DNA of 64,000 nt. Source: Geomonas silvestris. Lineage in GTDB: Bacteria; Desulfobacterota; Desulfuromonadia; Geobacterales; Geobacteraceae. The notes under the pieces were generated by a model. That model was given only the letters and a program-made list of their open reading frames with translations. It ran no database searches and had not been told where the DNA came from. Shown here one piece after another: positions 63,552 through 64,000 of the stretch. A program made the position numbers and the translations under genes. The DNA lies in NCBI RefSeq assembly GCF_014193515.1, contig NZ_BLXX01000007.1:124001-188000 (forward strand), in the 5' to 3' direction. How positions within the stretch are numbered: the stretch's first letter is position 1; each line of letters starts with the position of its first letter.

Positions 63552-64000
63552 TCAGGCGGAAAGGCCCACTTCCCGGGCGAGTTCGCGCCAGGCGGGGAGC
63601 GAGCGCTCGATCATCCCCTGGTCCACGCAGTAGGCGATGCGGAAGTAGCCGGGAGCGCCGAAGCCGGCACCCGGGACCAAGAGGATGCGGTGCTTCTGGG
63701 CGAGCTTCACGAACTCGACGTCGTCGGCCAGAGGCGACTTGGGGAAGAAGTAGAAGGCGCCGTCGGGTTTCACCATCTCGAAGCCCAGACCGGTGAGGGC
63801 GTCGTAGAGCAGGTCGCGCTTTCTCTGGTAGAGGGCGATGTCGACCGAGACGTGCTGCAGGTCGGCCACCAGGCGCTGCATGAGCGCCGGCGCGTTGACG
63901 AAGCCGAGCACCCGGTTGGAGAAGACCGTCCCCTCCATGAACTGCTCCACGTTGTTCATGCGCGGGTTGGCCGCCAGGTAGCCGATGCGCTCGCCGGGGA
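63552..64000 (-). CDS. PLP-dependent aminotransferase class I/II, C-terminal part
   Basis: The frame is open to the window edge, so the gene starts outside. It shows the end of the PLP-lysine region (PGERIGYLAANPRMNN), then the small domain: RRKRDLLYDAL-type helix here reading YQRKRDLLYDALTGLGFEMV, KPDGAFYFFPKSP, and GAPGYFRIAYCVDQGMIERS, whose Arg binds the substrate carboxylate. Fits aspartate/aromatic-type aminotransferases; substrate not determinable. Confidence 0.85.
   Translation of the reverse strand, partial: PGERIGYLAANPRMNNVEQFMEGTVFSNRVLGFVNAPALMQRLVADLQHVSVDIALYQRKRDLLYDALTGLGFEMVKPDGAFYFFPKSPLADDVEFVKLAQKHRILLVPGAGFGAPGYFRIAYCVDQGMIERSLPAWRELAREVGLSA

Overview
The window looks like chromosomal DNA from a Geobacterales bacterium (Geobacter, Geomonas or Citrifermentans type). 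The grounds are high GC, a five-heme exported c-type cytochrome, a PEP-CTERM protein, archaeal-type methionine adenosyltransferase, an rpsA-ispH-cmk-aroA-tyrA-pheA gene block, an NtrC-type regulator, CheX, and long intergenic islands built from short repeated words. Family names come from recognising protein motifs by eye; no search was run.

Layout. Positions 1-6.3 kb: end of a TMEM175-like channel, a multiheme cytochrome divergent from a MocR regulator, a small island with a promoter, a 19-codon leader, an anchored unknown protein and a Cys-His hydrolase-like protein, then a RelE/XRE toxin-antitoxin pair whose toxin lacks its middle, and dcd. Positions 6.3-8.9 kb are accessory: dispersed repeats, a ribbon-helix-helix/RelE pair between direct repeats inside a larger inverted repeat, and decayed REP-type transposases. 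Positions 8.9-14.1 kb hold a six-gene minus-strand operon around an exported caspase-like protease. Positions 14.7-20.4 kb are a likely defence island: an HNH endonuclease resembling ScoMcrA, a membrane-anchored Mrr-like nuclease, and a PLD-nuclease/helicase/DUF3427 gene with one in-frame stop. Positions 20.7-26.1 kb carry a GlxA-type regulator with an exported DJ-1 protein, a 578-bp array of imperfect palindromes spaced 20-21 bp, an FN3 protein, a broken HI0074-family gene and a PEP-CTERM protein.

From 26.3 kb the window is mostly core genome: tRNA-Leu, ihfB, rpsA, ispH, cmk, aroA, tyrA, pheA; a MacB-like efflux operon (adaptor, ATPase, two permeases); a DUF503 gene, a beta-propeller lipoprotein, rdgC, mnmA and a MutT-type Nudix gene. 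Positions 45.3-55.1 kb form a YbhGFSR-like ABC exporter operon with two sensory kinase genes between the ATPase and permease genes. Then come an ANTAR regulator with a non-canonical receiver, a manganese (yybP-ykoY) riboswitch with promoter and terminator upstream of htpX and a TerC/Alx-type exporter, a CorC/HlyC protein, cheX, archaeal-type MAT, fxsA, an NtrC-type regulator and a partial aminotransferase.

The most unusual items are the two-helical-turn palindrome array (22935-23512), the exported caspase operon, the composite inverted intergenic elements built from CACAGAGG words, and several genes caught in decay.
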